From: an uncultured Eisenbergiella sp.
Lineage (GTDB): Bacteria; Bacillota; Clostridia; Lachnospirales; Lachnospiraceae
Direction: 5' to 3'
Length of the DNA stretch: 31,007 bases
Assembly (NCBI GenBank): GCA_910585455.1
Contig: CAJUEL010000052.1
Coordinates: 1-31,007, forward strand
Every line of letters starts with the position of its first letter. Within the stretch, counting starts at the first letter, position 1. A program made the translations under genes and the position numbers. The notes under the pieces are model-generated. The model had not been told where the DNA came from. It searched no databases and saw only the letters and a program-made list of their open reading frames with translations. Shown here piece after piece: positions 14,104-20,969 of this stretch.

Positions 14104-15321
14104 ATGAAAAAAATCTCAATTACGCTTTTGGCAGGGGCGATGGTATTTATGCTTTCGGCATGCGGCCAGGCAAAGAATGAAGTGGAATCACAGGCAGATA
14201 TCATGAATGATATTACACAAAGCGGAAAAGAAACTATTGAAACCGATGCAGAGGGAATGCAGGCTGACACTATCGCGCAAAACAGAAATGAAACTGTTGA
14301 AACCGATGCAGAAGGAATACGGGCTGACACCATCACACAAAACCAAAAAGAAACGGATGCCGCCGGAAAGGAAGATACCGTTTACGATGTATTGGATAGT
14401 CTGGTAGGAGAATATAGCTATACATCAGATGACAGCGCCGGTAAGCTGATAATCCAAAAAGCATCTGACGGATATGATATTTCTGATTATATATCGGAAT
14501 CTTCCTATCGTTTTCTCGCGAATTCGTCTAATATACAAACCCTGGAAAATAACAAAATATATATAGAGTATCCGGAGCTGCTGCTATCTGATGACACGGT
14601 TCATTTCAGCTACTATACTCTGGTATACGGTACGGATGGCATAGACGTATATTATGGAATGGCTGAGCCTGAAAACGCGGAATTTCTGTATCACGCCGTG
14701 AAAAAAAATGACAAAGATGAGGATAGCGTTACTGCTCATGCCGCAAGCGAAGCTGGTGAAAAATTAATTGATTTTGAAGCGCCTGGCATCAAAGAATATG
14801 AATACCCGTCAGAATTCATCATGGGCGATAACCTGAAAACAGCGCTTGCCCAATTAGCGAGCGGTTACATAAGTTTTGACAGCGGTACAACCGCAACTGG
14901 AGACTGGAAACAATATTTCATTAACAACTTTATTCAAAATTCAAGGCTGACATTTGATTATCTGGATTTGATCTCCGGTCAGAACAATGGGCTGATCAGT
15001 ATAGATGAATTGAATTATATCCAGTATTCCCTTACGAATACGGAAGTGGATTTTTCGACTTATGTCAGCCCTGACGGCCCTGACATAATCAGATATGAAG
15101 CCGCAAGCCCGTTCTCTTCCGGCTCAATCATCGGATACGACTATAGGGATACGGATAATGGCGTGCTGATTACCGCAGATTTGGAAGTGCGGTATGATGG
15201 CGCGGAGGATACGCAGAAATATGAGATTACGGCGGAACTGGTCAGGAATCCGTATAGCTGCTTTGACGGATACAGTATAGCGGCTCTTTCGCGCTCCCTG
15301 TCCGAACATGCCCCGAATTGA
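14104..15321 (+). CDS. Orphan lipoprotein with internal 20-residue repeat
   Basis: A 405-residue exported lipoprotein. The signal peptide (1-19) ends in lipobox LSAC with C20 as the lipidated cysteine. A spacer of about 75 residues includes two tandem copies of a 20-residue unit (KET-ETDAEG-ADTI-QN) and the start of a third, matching a 60-bp DNA repeat at 14229-14352. The rest is a folded domain, rich in Tyr, Ser, Asp and beta-prone segments (for example SLVGEYSYTSDDSAGKLIIQ). I do not recognise a family. Ribosome site AAGGAG lies 9 bases before the ATG. Codon use and base composition are more AT-rich than the neighbours, as is the upstream region, which suggests acquisition from elsewhere. 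A role on the outer face of the membrane is all that can be inferred. Confidence 0.85.
   Translation: MKKISITLLAGAMVFMLSACGQAKNEVESQADIMNDITQSGKETIETDAEGMQADTIAQNRNETVETDAEGIRADTITQNQKETDAAGKEDTVYDVLDSLVGEYSYTSDDSAGKLIIQKASDGYDISDYISESSYRFLANSSNIQTLENNKIYIEYPELLLSDDTVHFSYYTLVYGTDGIDVYYGMAEPENAEFLYHAVKKNDKDEDSVTAHAASEAGEKLIDFEAPGIKEYEYPSEFIMGDNLKTALAQLASGYISFDSGTTATGDWKQYFINNFIQNSRLTFDYLDLISGQNNGLISIDELNYIQYSLTNTEVDFSTYVSPDGPDIIRYEAASPFSSGSIIGYDYRDTDNGVLITADLEVRYDGAEDTQKYEITAELVRNPYSCFDGYSIAALSRSLSEHAPN
14229..14352 (+). repeat. 60-bp tandem repeat inside the lipoprotein gene
   Basis: Two copies of a 60-bp unit in perfect register, with a partial third, encode the KET/NET..ETDAEG..ADTI..QN spacer repeat. 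Copies differ at several positions, so duplication is not very recent. Confidence 0.85.
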
Positions 15322-15332
15322 CAGAGACTAAA

Positions 15333-15355
15333 AAGGCGGCCCAATCCGCCGCCTT
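15333..15355 (+). terminator. Terminator-like hairpin after the orphan lipoprotein
   Basis: AAGGCGGC (15333-15340) pairs perfectly with GCCGCCTT (15348-15355) around 7 nt, then ATTACCTTATT. The T-tract is interrupted. Confidence 0.6.
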
Positions 15356-15369
15356 ATTACCTTATTACA

Positions 15370-15396
15370 GGAAACGGCAAAAGGATTGTCGTTTCC
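15370..15396 (-). terminator. Terminator-like hairpin after the DUF1836 gene
   Basis: GGAAACGgCAA pairs with TTGtCGTTTCC (15370-15380, 15386-15396) with one mismatch. It lies between the convergent lipoprotein and DUF1836 genes. There is no strong T run on either strand. Confidence 0.5.
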
Positions 15397-15422
15397 TATC
15401 CCTGGAGCAAGACTTTGGCCTC

Positions 15423-16049
15423 TCATTGCCTTTTCTCATGATCATGAATATCCTGCAGCTCCTGACGGTAGGTGTCGATCATTTTCTCAATGATCAGCTT
15501 CTTGACATAAACATCGAAGCTCAACAGACAGACGAAGGAAAAAATCTGCAAAAATTTCCGCTCTCTCTCCGGCGCATCGCCGAACGTCCCCTGCGCCTTG
15601 TGAAATTTCTCCGTCACATCAGCCTTGAGCAGCTCGACCTCTTCCCGCTCCATGCCAAACACTTCGTTGTAGATATCCTCCAGCTTAAATCCGTCTTCCT
15701 TTTTGAAAAATTCGTCCGTCAATGGCTTTAAAACCGTCTGAATATCGCTGATGGACATAAATCCCTTAAAATAGTAAATAAAAATCAACACCAGCACATG
15801 CTCTTTGGAATACTTTTTCCGGACAGGCGGCGGAAGCAGGTCATTCTTCGCATAGTTGTTGATCATGGTTTTCGTCAGGATCTTGTCCTCGTCCGGATAA
15901 CGGGTCGTATGCTTTAAACGGCTTCCCATAAAAGTCGTCACCTGATCCATATACAGTTCGATGTCCGGCACATCCTCCGGCTTAATATGATTGATGCGGT
16001 CCAGACTCTCCAAAATGCTCTTAAGCAAATCCTCTGATTCCAGTGTCAT
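15423..16049 (-). CDS. DUF1836 domain protein, MerR-like HTH
   Basis: A 208-residue cytoplasmic protein of the DUF1836 (YkrK-like) family found in Firmicutes. The conserved DNA-binding part spans about 60-130 (ILTKTMINNYAKNDLLPPPVRKKYSKEHVLVLIFIYYFKGFMSISDIQTVLKPL). It has the MerR-style recognition of a resolved N-terminal helix, a linker with paired prolines and a tyrosine-containing wing. The helical C-terminus may dimerise. Start ATG 16049 was chosen because AGGGG lies 9 bases upstream and the promoter -10 at 16105-16110 puts transcription start near 16097. The longer frame beginning at 16133 would therefore start upstream of the message. It is divergently transcribed from the TrpR-like gene. 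Presumed transcriptional regulator; targets unknown. Confidence 0.88.
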   Translation of the reverse strand: MTLESEDLLKSILESLDRINHIKPEDVPDIELYMDQVTTFMGSRLKHTTRYPDEDKILTKTMINNYAKNDLLPPPVRKKYSKEHVLVLIFIYYFKGFMSISDIQTVLKPLTDEFFKKEDGFKLEDIYNEVFGMEREEVELLKADVTEKFHKAQGTFGDAPERERKFLQIFSFVCLLSFDVYVKKLIIEKMIDTYRQELQDIHDHEKRQ

Positions 16050-16104
16050 GTCAAAAATCCCCTTCATCCTCGCCCACAAGCGCGCTATAGTTCCCTTTTT
16101 CCTT

Positions 16105-16133
16105 ATTATATAGTTTTTAATACTACATAGCAA
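16105..16133 (-). promoter_or_regulatory. Promoter of the DUF1836 gene
   Basis: On the minus strand TTGCTA (16128-16133) and TATAAT (16105-16110) are 17 bp apart. Its position decides the start codon of the gene. Confidence 0.75.
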
Positions 16134-16177
16134 GCAAAAAATAACTTTTTTCGGGGAAATCAGTTTTCGATCACACC

Positions 16178-16206
16178 TTTACTTTGCAACTTTAATATGG
16201 TAAAAT
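16178..16206 (+). promoter_or_regulatory. Promoter of the TrpR/YerC-like gene
   Basis: TTTACT (16178-16183) and TAAAAT (16201-16206) are 17 bp apart. The promoter is divergent from the DUF1836 promoter, 45 bp away. Confidence 0.6.
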
Positions 16207-16268
16207 GATGCCATATGGATTGCCGTATAAACGCCATACATAACCGGCATTGCAAAGGGGTAAATCAA

Positions 16269-16568
16269 ATGAATAAGAAAATCAAAACAGAAGCGGTGGA
16301 CCATCTGTTCGAAGCCGTTCTAAGCCTGGAGAGTAAGGATGAATGCTACGCCTTCTTCGAGGATCTGTGCACGGTGAACGAGCTGCTTTCCCTGTCCCAG
16401 CGGTTTGAGGTTGCCGCCATGCTCAAGGAGGGAAAGACCTATCTGGACATCGCGGAAAAAACCGGCGCTTCCACAGCGACCATCAGCCGTGTCAACCGTT
16501 CTTTAAATTATGGAAACGACGGCTATGAGCTGGTGTTTGGCAGGATGAACGCCCCAAAAACCGACTGA
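16269..16568 (+). CDS. TrpR/YerC-family DNA-binding protein
   Basis: A 99-residue protein of the TrpR superfamily, YerC/YecD branch, common in Firmicutes. The helical core contains VNELLSLSQRFEVAAMLKEGKTYLDIAEKTGASTATISRVNRSLNYG, where the LSQR/AAMLKEG helices and the STATISRVNR recognition helix are characteristic. It is a stand-alone dimeric repressor whose ligand, if any, is unknown; it is not linked here to tryptophan genes. Start ATG 16269 follows AAAGGGG by 8 bases; an upstream ATG at 16215 is almost on the transcription start and lacks a site. No obvious terminator follows, though the cold-shock gene downstream has its own promoter. Confidence 0.9.
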   Translation: MNKKIKTEAVDHLFEAVLSLESKDECYAFFEDLCTVNELLSLSQRFEVAAMLKEGKTYLDIAEKTGASTATISRVNRSLNYGNDGYELVFGRMNAPKTD

Positions 16569-16633
16569 CCAAAGCTTTTCCATGACCGTCAGCAAAAAAC
16601 CGCAAAAACCGATAACGAAATATAAAATTTAGC

Positions 16634-16662
16634 TTTACTTTTTTTTCGGAATGTGGTATGCT
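16634..16662 (+). promoter_or_regulatory. Promoter of the cold-shock gene
   Basis: TTTACT (16634-16639) and TATGCT (16657-16662) are 17 bp apart. The leader is about 40 nt with a TTGGAGG ribosome site. Confidence 0.65.
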
Positions 16663-16707
16663 TTCGTCATGTAACAAGTACAACTTATTTTTCTTGGAGG
16701 TAATTAC

Positions 16708-16908
16708 ATGAACAAGGGTACAGTGAAATGGTTCAACAACCAGAAGGGATATGGATTCATTTCCGACGAAGCCGGTCATGATGTATTCGTACATTATTCC
16801 GGGCTGAACATGGAAGGCTTCAAGTCTCTGGAAGAAGGCGCTGCTGTAGAGTATGACGTCGTTCAGGGCGAAAAGGGTCCCCAGGCTGTTAACGTCACCA
16901 AATTATAA
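16708..16908 (+). CDS. cspA: Cold-shock domain protein
   Basis: A 66-residue single OB-fold protein that binds single-stranded RNA/DNA and melts mRNA structure. Both nucleic-acid motifs are present: RNP1 KGYGFI (residues 13-18) and RNP2 DVFVHYS (about 25-31); the second usually reads VFVHxS/F. The opening MNKGTVKWFN and the closing GPQAVNVTKL match bacterial Csp proteins. The ribosome site TTGGAGG lies 8 bases before the ATG. It is monocistronic, with its own promoter and terminator. Whether it is cold-induced or constitutive cannot be told; the short leader argues against the long cold-box leader of the enterobacterial gene. Confidence 0.95.
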   Translation: MNKGTVKWFNNQKGYGFISDEAGHDVFVHYSGLNMEGFKSLEEGAAVEYDVVQGEKGPQAVNVTKL

Positions 16909-16924
16909 GATCTAAGGATCTTAT
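16905..16924 (+). other. Small hairpin overlapping the cold-shock stop codon
   Basis: ATAAGATC and GATCTTAT form a perfect 8-bp stem with loop TAAG, enclosing the TAA stop. It is probably an mRNA 3'-end structure. Confidence 0.4.
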
Positions 16925-16974
16925 GGCATCTTATCATAAACTTATGTGCCTGTTCTTTAAATAGAGAGTATTTT

Positions 16975-17018
16975 CTGTTACTGGTCACGATGTGGCCGAC
17001 AGCTATTTTCTTTTTTAA
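16975..17018 (+). terminator. Terminator of the cold-shock gene
   Basis: CTGT..GGTCAC pairs with GTGGCC..ACAG (16975-17002, one G-U pair and small internal loop), followed by CTATTTTCTTTTTT. Confidence 0.65.
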
Positions 17019-17052
17019 TGAATTCGAACTGGTTAAATGATTAAGAGGAAAC

Positions 17053-17078
17053 AAAAGCCGGTCTTACGACCGGCTTTT
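17053..17078 (-). terminator. Bidirectional terminator after the HisA gene
   Basis: AAAAGCCGGTC and GACCGGCTTTT form a perfect 11-bp stem around TTAC. The A/T flanks allow function on both strands. It lies 5 bp past the HisA stop. Confidence 0.85.
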
Positions 17079-17083
17079 CGCTA

Positions 17084-17875
17084 TTACTCTGCGCGCTGCA
17101 CATAGCGCAGGGTTTCTTCAAAGGAAAGATGGCCGCCATACAGATCAAGCGCGCTTCCTACCGTCACATGAATCCTGTTATTTCCCATCGTCCTGATCTT
17201 ATCGATATCCGCAAAGGAACGGATGCCGCCCGCATAGGTGATCGGAATCTGATGCCATCTGCCCAACAGCTCGATCAGCTCCTCTTCGATTCCGTTTTTC
17301 TTTCCCTCCACATCCACGCCGTGAATGAGGAATTCATCACAAAAGGACGCCAGCATCGTCAGAATATCCTCCGAAAGCGCCACATGGGTATATCTCTGCC
17401 ATCTGTCCGTCACAATATAATATTGCCCGTCCTTTTTGCGGCAGCTCAAATCCAGCACCAGCTTTTTGCGACCCACCGCTTCCACCAGGCTGTATAAATT
17501 TTCAAAGGATATGGTGCCGTTCTGGAACACATAGGAGGTCACGATCACATGGGATGCGCCTGCGTCCAGATATTCCCGGGCATTATCCGCCGTGATGCCG
17601 CCGCCAACCTGCAAACCTCCCGGATAAGCCGCGAGCGCCGCGAGCGCCTGCTGCCGGGTCTGTTCATAATAGGGACTGTCCTTCTGATTTAAAAGAATCA
17701 CATGCCCGTTTTTTAAATTTTTATCCGCAAAGCATTTTGCAAACCATGCCGCATCTTCCGAAGAAACATAATTTTCACTGGCAAGATCACCCTGATCCTG
17801 CACGCTGCCGCCGACAAGCTGTTTGACCTTTCCGTTATGAATATCAATACAGGGTCTGAATTCCATAATACGCAT
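17084..17875 (-). CDS. hisA: Eukaryotic-type HisA (ProFAR isomerase)
   Basis: The histidine-pathway isomerase converting ProFAR to PRFAR, a cytoplasmic (beta/alpha)8 barrel. The 263-residue protein matches the yeast HIS6-type branch, not the usual bacterial HisA. Diagnostic segments are PCIDIHNGKVKQLVGG, LQVGGGI, VIVTSYVF, KLVLDLSCRKKDG, EFLIHGVDVEG and ITYAGGIRS. Catalytic aspartates are D11 (CIDIHNG) and D142 (VLDLSC). Start ATG 17875 has AAGGAG 4 bases upstream; a GTG one codon earlier is too close to the site, and ATG 17866 is the alternative. It is monocistronic with its own promoter and terminator, and no other his gene is nearby. A bacterial gene of this branch is noteworthy and may come from transfer. 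Confidence 0.9.
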   Translation of the reverse strand: MRIMEFRPCIDIHNGKVKQLVGGSVQDQGDLASENYVSSEDAAWFAKCFADKNLKNGHVILLNQKDSPYYEQTRQQALAALAAYPGGLQVGGGITADNAREYLDAGASHVIVTSYVFQNGTISFENLYSLVEAVGRKKLVLDLSCRKKDGQYYIVTDRWQRYTHVALSEDILTMLASFCDEFLIHGVDVEGKKNGIEEELIELLGRWHQIPITYAGGIRSFADIDKIRTMGNNRIHVTVGSALDLYGGHLSFEETLRYVQRAE

Positions 17876-17901
17876 CACACTCCTTTTTTCCTTTTACAAC
17901 C

Positions 17902-17930
17902 ATTTTACTAGAAATATGTATTTTATGCAA
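17902..17930 (-). promoter_or_regulatory. Promoter of the HisA gene
   Basis: On the minus strand TTGCAT (17925-17930) and TAAAAT (17902-17907) are 17 bp apart, about 27 bp before the start codon. No T-box or other leader structure fits in so short a leader. Confidence 0.75.
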
Positions 17931-18028
17931 TCAAAAACCGCATACTAGGGCAAACGGCATAACTTTTTTTGTTATCCGCCCCAAAATGGCCGATAGCCCG
18001 ACTGGTTATGACGTTTTCTCTACAACGG

Positions 18029-18058
18029 GAATCGCACGGTTTGTTATCCATGCGATTC
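18029..18058 (+). other. Hairpin in the leader of the repeat lipoprotein
   Basis: GAATCGCA (18029-18036) and TGCGATTC (18051-18058) form a perfect 8-bp stem about 15 bp before the AAAGGAGG ribosome site. It could affect translation or be an operator; a clear promoter was not found in 17931-18091. Confidence 0.4.
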
Positions 18059-18091
18059 TGCCTGATTTCATTTTGAAAAGGAGGGAAAATT

Positions 18092-18769
18092 ATGAGAAGG
18101 TCCCAGAAACTGTTTTCCATGCTCCTGCTTTCCTGTATGCTGATCCTCGCCACAGGCTGCGGCGCCGGAAAAAAAGCAAACGAAAATGACATGGCAAACA
18201 ACAACACGACCAATAGCGGTTCTGCCAACAACAGCTCTGTGGGCAATACGAACGGCAGTCAGGTCAACGGCAACGACGCTACCGCAGGCTCCACAGAAGC
18301 CTTCGACAACGACGAAACGGGCAGCAATGTCCTCGGAGACGAGGACGATACGCTGTCGAACGATACCGGAAACGGTCTGAATGGTCAAAACGGTACAGGT
18401 GCGAACAACAACGCCGATAACAGTACCGGAAATGGCACAAACAGCACCGGTAACGGCACAAACGGCACCGGTAATGGCACAAACGGCACCGGTAATGGCA
18501 CAAACGGCACCGGTAACAATGGCACGACAGGCAACGGCACGGCAACCGGCAATGCTGTAGACGACATGGGTGACGCGATTGGCGATGTCATTGACGATGC
18601 CGGCAACGCAATCGGCAATGCCGCGCAGGATATCAAGGATGGCATCGAAGACCTCACCGGCACTGGTAACGGCAACGGAACTGGCAACGGTAATGGAACA
18701 GGAACCGGCAACGGTAATGGAACAGGCGCCAGCACCGGTAATGGTTCTGGTACTGGTACTGGCCACTAA
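18092..18769 (+). CDS. Gly/Asn/Thr-repeat lipoprotein
   Basis: A 225-residue exported lipoprotein with a signal peptide of 22 residues, lipobox LATGC and C23 as the lipidated residue. The mature chain is mostly low complexity: an Asn/Ser/Thr-rich section (29-95), then a 7-residue tandem repeat (STGNGTN/GTGNGTN) at about 111-145. A short amphipathic helix-like block follows (about 153-188, VDDMGDAIGDVIDDAGNAIGNAAQDIKDGIEDL), and a Gly-Asn-Thr tail ends the protein. The only structured-looking part is the block of regularly spaced Asp, Ala and Ile. The ribosome site AAAGGAGG is strong. No family function is known to me; a flexible cell-surface or spacer protein is likely. It is convergent with fbp, with terminators between. 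Confidence 0.88.
   Translation: MRRSQKLFSMLLLSCMLILATGCGAGKKANENDMANNNTTNSGSANNSSVGNTNGSQVNGNDATAGSTEAFDNDETGSNVLGDEDDTLSNDTGNGLNGQNGTGANNNADNSTGNGTNSTGNGTNGTGNGTNGTGNGTNGTGNNGTTGNGTATGNAVDDMGDAIGDVIDDAGNAIGNAAQDIKDGIEDLTGTGNGNGTGNGNGTGTGNGNGTGASTGNGSGTGTGH
18422..18525 (+). repeat. 21-bp tandem repeat in the lipoprotein gene
   Basis: Four units of 21 bp (ACCGGTAAYGGCACAAACGGC-like, shifted) encode S/GTGNGTN, with a degenerate fifth. The near-identical central units suggest copy number changes by slippage. Confidence 0.9.
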
Positions 18770-18789
18770 CCGTTAACGCTGCTTCCCCG

Positions 18790-18930
18790 GCTCATTGCTC
18801 GCGGAAGTCAATACCCCCGCCGCAAGCAACAGGGCATGGAAATTGAAACGCCCCAGGGGGCGGGGTATTGACCCTCGCGGCATTCGTCAAATAGCCATGC
18901 AAGCATGGCTATTTTCCTCATTGCTCGCGG
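18790..18930. repeat. Intergenic inverted-repeat element of GGGGTATTGAC type
   Basis: GTCAATACCCCCGCC (18807-18821) pairs with GGCGGGGTATTGAC (18859-18872) with one bulge, enclosing a smaller GGGC/GCCC hairpin. The word CTCATTGCTCGCGG occurs on both sides (about 18791-18804 and 18917-18930). The 12-bp hairpin at 18889-18914 is part of the unit. From memory, very similar intergenic units are frequent in Lachnospiraceae; that is recall, not a search. It has no coding content. Confidence 0.65.
18889..18914 (+). terminator. Terminator-like hairpin within the repeat element
   Basis: AAATAGCCATGC and GCATGGCTATTT form a perfect 12-bp stem with a 2-nt loop and a short T run. It may stop transcription from the repeat lipoprotein. 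Confidence 0.6.
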
Positions 18931-18943
18931 GAATAAATGAAAA

Positions 18944-18990
18944 CGCCAGTTTTGAGGCTGCGCTCTTTGCTGCCGCAAAACTGGCGTCTT
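18944..18990. terminator. Bidirectional terminator between the lipoprotein and fbp
   Basis: CGCCAGTTTTG (18944-18954) and CAAAACTGGCG (18976-18986) form a perfect 11-bp stem. It is followed by TCTTTTATT on the plus strand and TTTTCATTTATT on the minus strand, fitting convergent genes. Confidence 0.8.
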
Positions 18991-19002
18991 TTATTCATAA
19001 CA

Positions 19003-20967
19003 CTAGCTACGCTCTGTCAGCGTGCCGTTCATATAAGCCTCCAGAAGCTCTTCCAGATGGGCGATGCTCTGCTTTAGCTCCGCGCCGATATCCGTATCCG
19101 CCACCAGAATCCGGTGCGCCGCCGTCTCCACGGTGATCGTATCCGACACGATATCCGTCTCCTCCCGGATCGCCGCCTCCGTGGACTCAAACAGCTTATG
19201 GGCGACCAGATTCATGCCATGGGAATTTTCCACCAGCGTATAACCCGCAATCCCCGTTTTTCCATGATAAGCCTTGGAAAATCCGCCGTCAATGATGAGC
19301 AGCTTGCCGCCGCACTTGATCGGCGTCTCTCCCTTTTTCAGCTCCACCGGCACATGCCCGTTGACGATATGAGAGGACCGGGTATCTAACCCAAACTCCT
19401 CCAGAATCTTATTCAGCACATTCTCATCGTCCAGCAGACGGTAATAAGGATTTTTCACCTCCGCATGGGTCTCTTTGTTGTCAATGAAATAGCGCTCAAA
19501 TGTAGTCATTTTATCGCGCCCATATACCGGCGAATTCGGCCCTGTCCAGATATACCAGTCAATATCCCGTCCCTTGCGGCGCTCCTCCTTATCCTGCGCA
19601 TAAAATCCCTTTCTCGCATAGGTTTCCAGCACATCGTAAAGCGCCTTGCCGCTGTAGGTTTTGCCGTATACATTGACCTCTTTAAAATTCCCCTCGCTGT
19701 CCATAGGCACACAGCCATGATATAGCAGGTTATCGTTGTGTACCTTATAGAGACTGCCCTTGGAAAACAAAAAGCGCACATGCCGCTGCAGCTTTTCACT
19801 GTGCACAAACGCATGCCGCAGGCGCTCCACGACCTGTTCCTCCCCTTCGGAAAGACGGTAAGGGTCCGCCGGGTCTATCGTGGGAAAATCCATGTCCTTC
19901 ATCGGATATTCCTTCTCCCCGATCCGGACCGTCCCCCTTTGAAAATCAATTTTATCCAGCAAAAGCCTGTCGTCCATCTCATATTCCGGATGCGCCATGA
20001 TCTGCTGCCCCTCCAGCTTCAGCTGGATGATGGCGATCGCCTTGTGCATTTTCATATCCAGGGACAGATCCTTTTCATCATAGTCATCATTATAATTGAT
20101 GGAAAAAAGATGGCAGTCCGTATTTTCATAGGTTTTCATGGCAAAGGTCGCAAGCGGGATCAGATTGATGCCGTAGCCCTCCTCCAGCACGTCCAAGTTG
20201 CCATAGCGGGCAGAAAGCCGGATGACCGTAGCGATGCACGCCGTCTGTCCGCTCGCCGCCCCCATCCAGACGATATCGTGGTTGCCCCACTGAATATCCA
20301 CGGAATGATACCGGCTCAAGGCGTCCATGATCAGGTGCGGTCCCCGCCCCCTGTCAAAAATATCCCCCACAATGTGAAGGTGGTCCACCACGAGCCGTTG
20401 AATCAGATTGCAAAGCGCAACGATACACTCCGGCGCACGCCCGATGCGGATGATCGTGTGGATGATTTCATTATAATAAAGCTCTTTGTCCTGAATCTCT
20501 TCCTTTTCCGTGATCAGCTCTTCGATCACATAGGAAAAATCCTTCGGCAGCGCCTTGCGCACCTTGGAGCGGGTATATTTGGAGGACACCCGCTTTGTCA
20601 TCTGCACCAGCCGGTGGATCGTGATCTTAAACCAGTCGTTTAACGCCTCCGGGTCCTCTTCCTCCTGCATGATCAGCTCCAGCTTTTCCTCCGGATAATA
20701 AATGAGGGTCGCCAGGCTTCTTTTATCCCTGGCGCTCAGCGTATTTTCAAATTCCTCATCCAGCTTGCGCTTCACGGCGCCGGAGCCGTTTCGCAACACA
20801 TGGTTAAACTGCTCCCACTCCCCGTGGATATCCGTCAAAAAATGCTCCGTCCCTTTCGGAAGGCTCATGATCGCCTGCATATTGATGATTTCCGTGGCGG
20901 CGTCCGCAATCGTCGGAAACTGCCTGGAAAGGCTTTTTAAATAAGTGCGATATTCAAAATCTTCCAT
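19003..20967 (-). CDS. fbp: Fructose-1,6-bisphosphatase, class III
   Basis: Hydrolyses fructose-1,6-bisphosphate to fructose-6-phosphate in gluconeogenesis. The 654-residue protein is of the long Firmicutes class III (calcineurin-like metallophosphatase) type. Metal-binding motifs are FLTDIHGEWEQF (about 45-56), VGDIFDRG (about 200-207) and WGNHDIVWMG (about 227-236), with later histidines in NGHVPVE. Start ATG 20967 was chosen because GGAG lies 7 bases upstream; a GTG two codons earlier sits on top of that site. It begins 2 bp after the dapB stop, so translation is coupled to dapB and it is the last gene of a dapA-dapB-fbp unit. Linking gluconeogenesis to the lysine pathway is unusual but common placement is not known to me. 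Confidence 0.95.
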   Translation of the reverse strand: MEDFEYRTYLKSLSRQFPTIADAATEIINMQAIMSLPKGTEHFLTDIHGEWEQFNHVLRNGSGAVKRKLDEEFENTLSARDKRSLATLIYYPEEKLELIMQEEEDPEALNDWFKITIHRLVQMTKRVSSKYTRSKVRKALPKDFSYVIEELITEKEEIQDKELYYNEIIHTIIRIGRAPECIVALCNLIQRLVVDHLHIVGDIFDRGRGPHLIMDALSRYHSVDIQWGNHDIVWMGAASGQTACIATVIRLSARYGNLDVLEEGYGINLIPLATFAMKTYENTDCHLFSINYNDDYDEKDLSLDMKMHKAIAIIQLKLEGQQIMAHPEYEMDDRLLLDKIDFQRGTVRIGEKEYPMKDMDFPTIDPADPYRLSEGEEQVVERLRHAFVHSEKLQRHVRFLFSKGSLYKVHNDNLLYHGCVPMDSEGNFKEVNVYGKTYSGKALYDVLETYARKGFYAQDKEERRKGRDIDWYIWTGPNSPVYGRDKMTTFERYFIDNKETHAEVKNPYYRLLDDENVLNKILEEFGLDTRSSHIVNGHVPVELKKGETPIKCGGKLLIIDGGFSKAYHGKTGIAGYTLVENSHGMNLVAHKLFESTEAAIREETDIVSDTITVETAAHRILVADTDIGAELKQSIAHLEELLEAYMNGTLTERS

Positions 20968-20969
20968 GT

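Noticed and set aside
16050..16133. N-terminal extension of the DUF1836 protein
   Set aside because: The promoter's -10 at 16105-16110 puts the start of transcription downstream of that start codon, and the extra residues have no ribosome site.
18422..18525. Regular short repeats resembling a CRISPR array
   Set aside because: The units are contiguous 21-bp copies without spacers, in frame within a lipoprotein gene, and encode a seven-residue repeat.
18795..19136. Plus-strand open frame over the repeat element and fbp end
   Set aside because: It runs through an inverted repeat and a terminator into the antisense of fbp, with no ribosome site.
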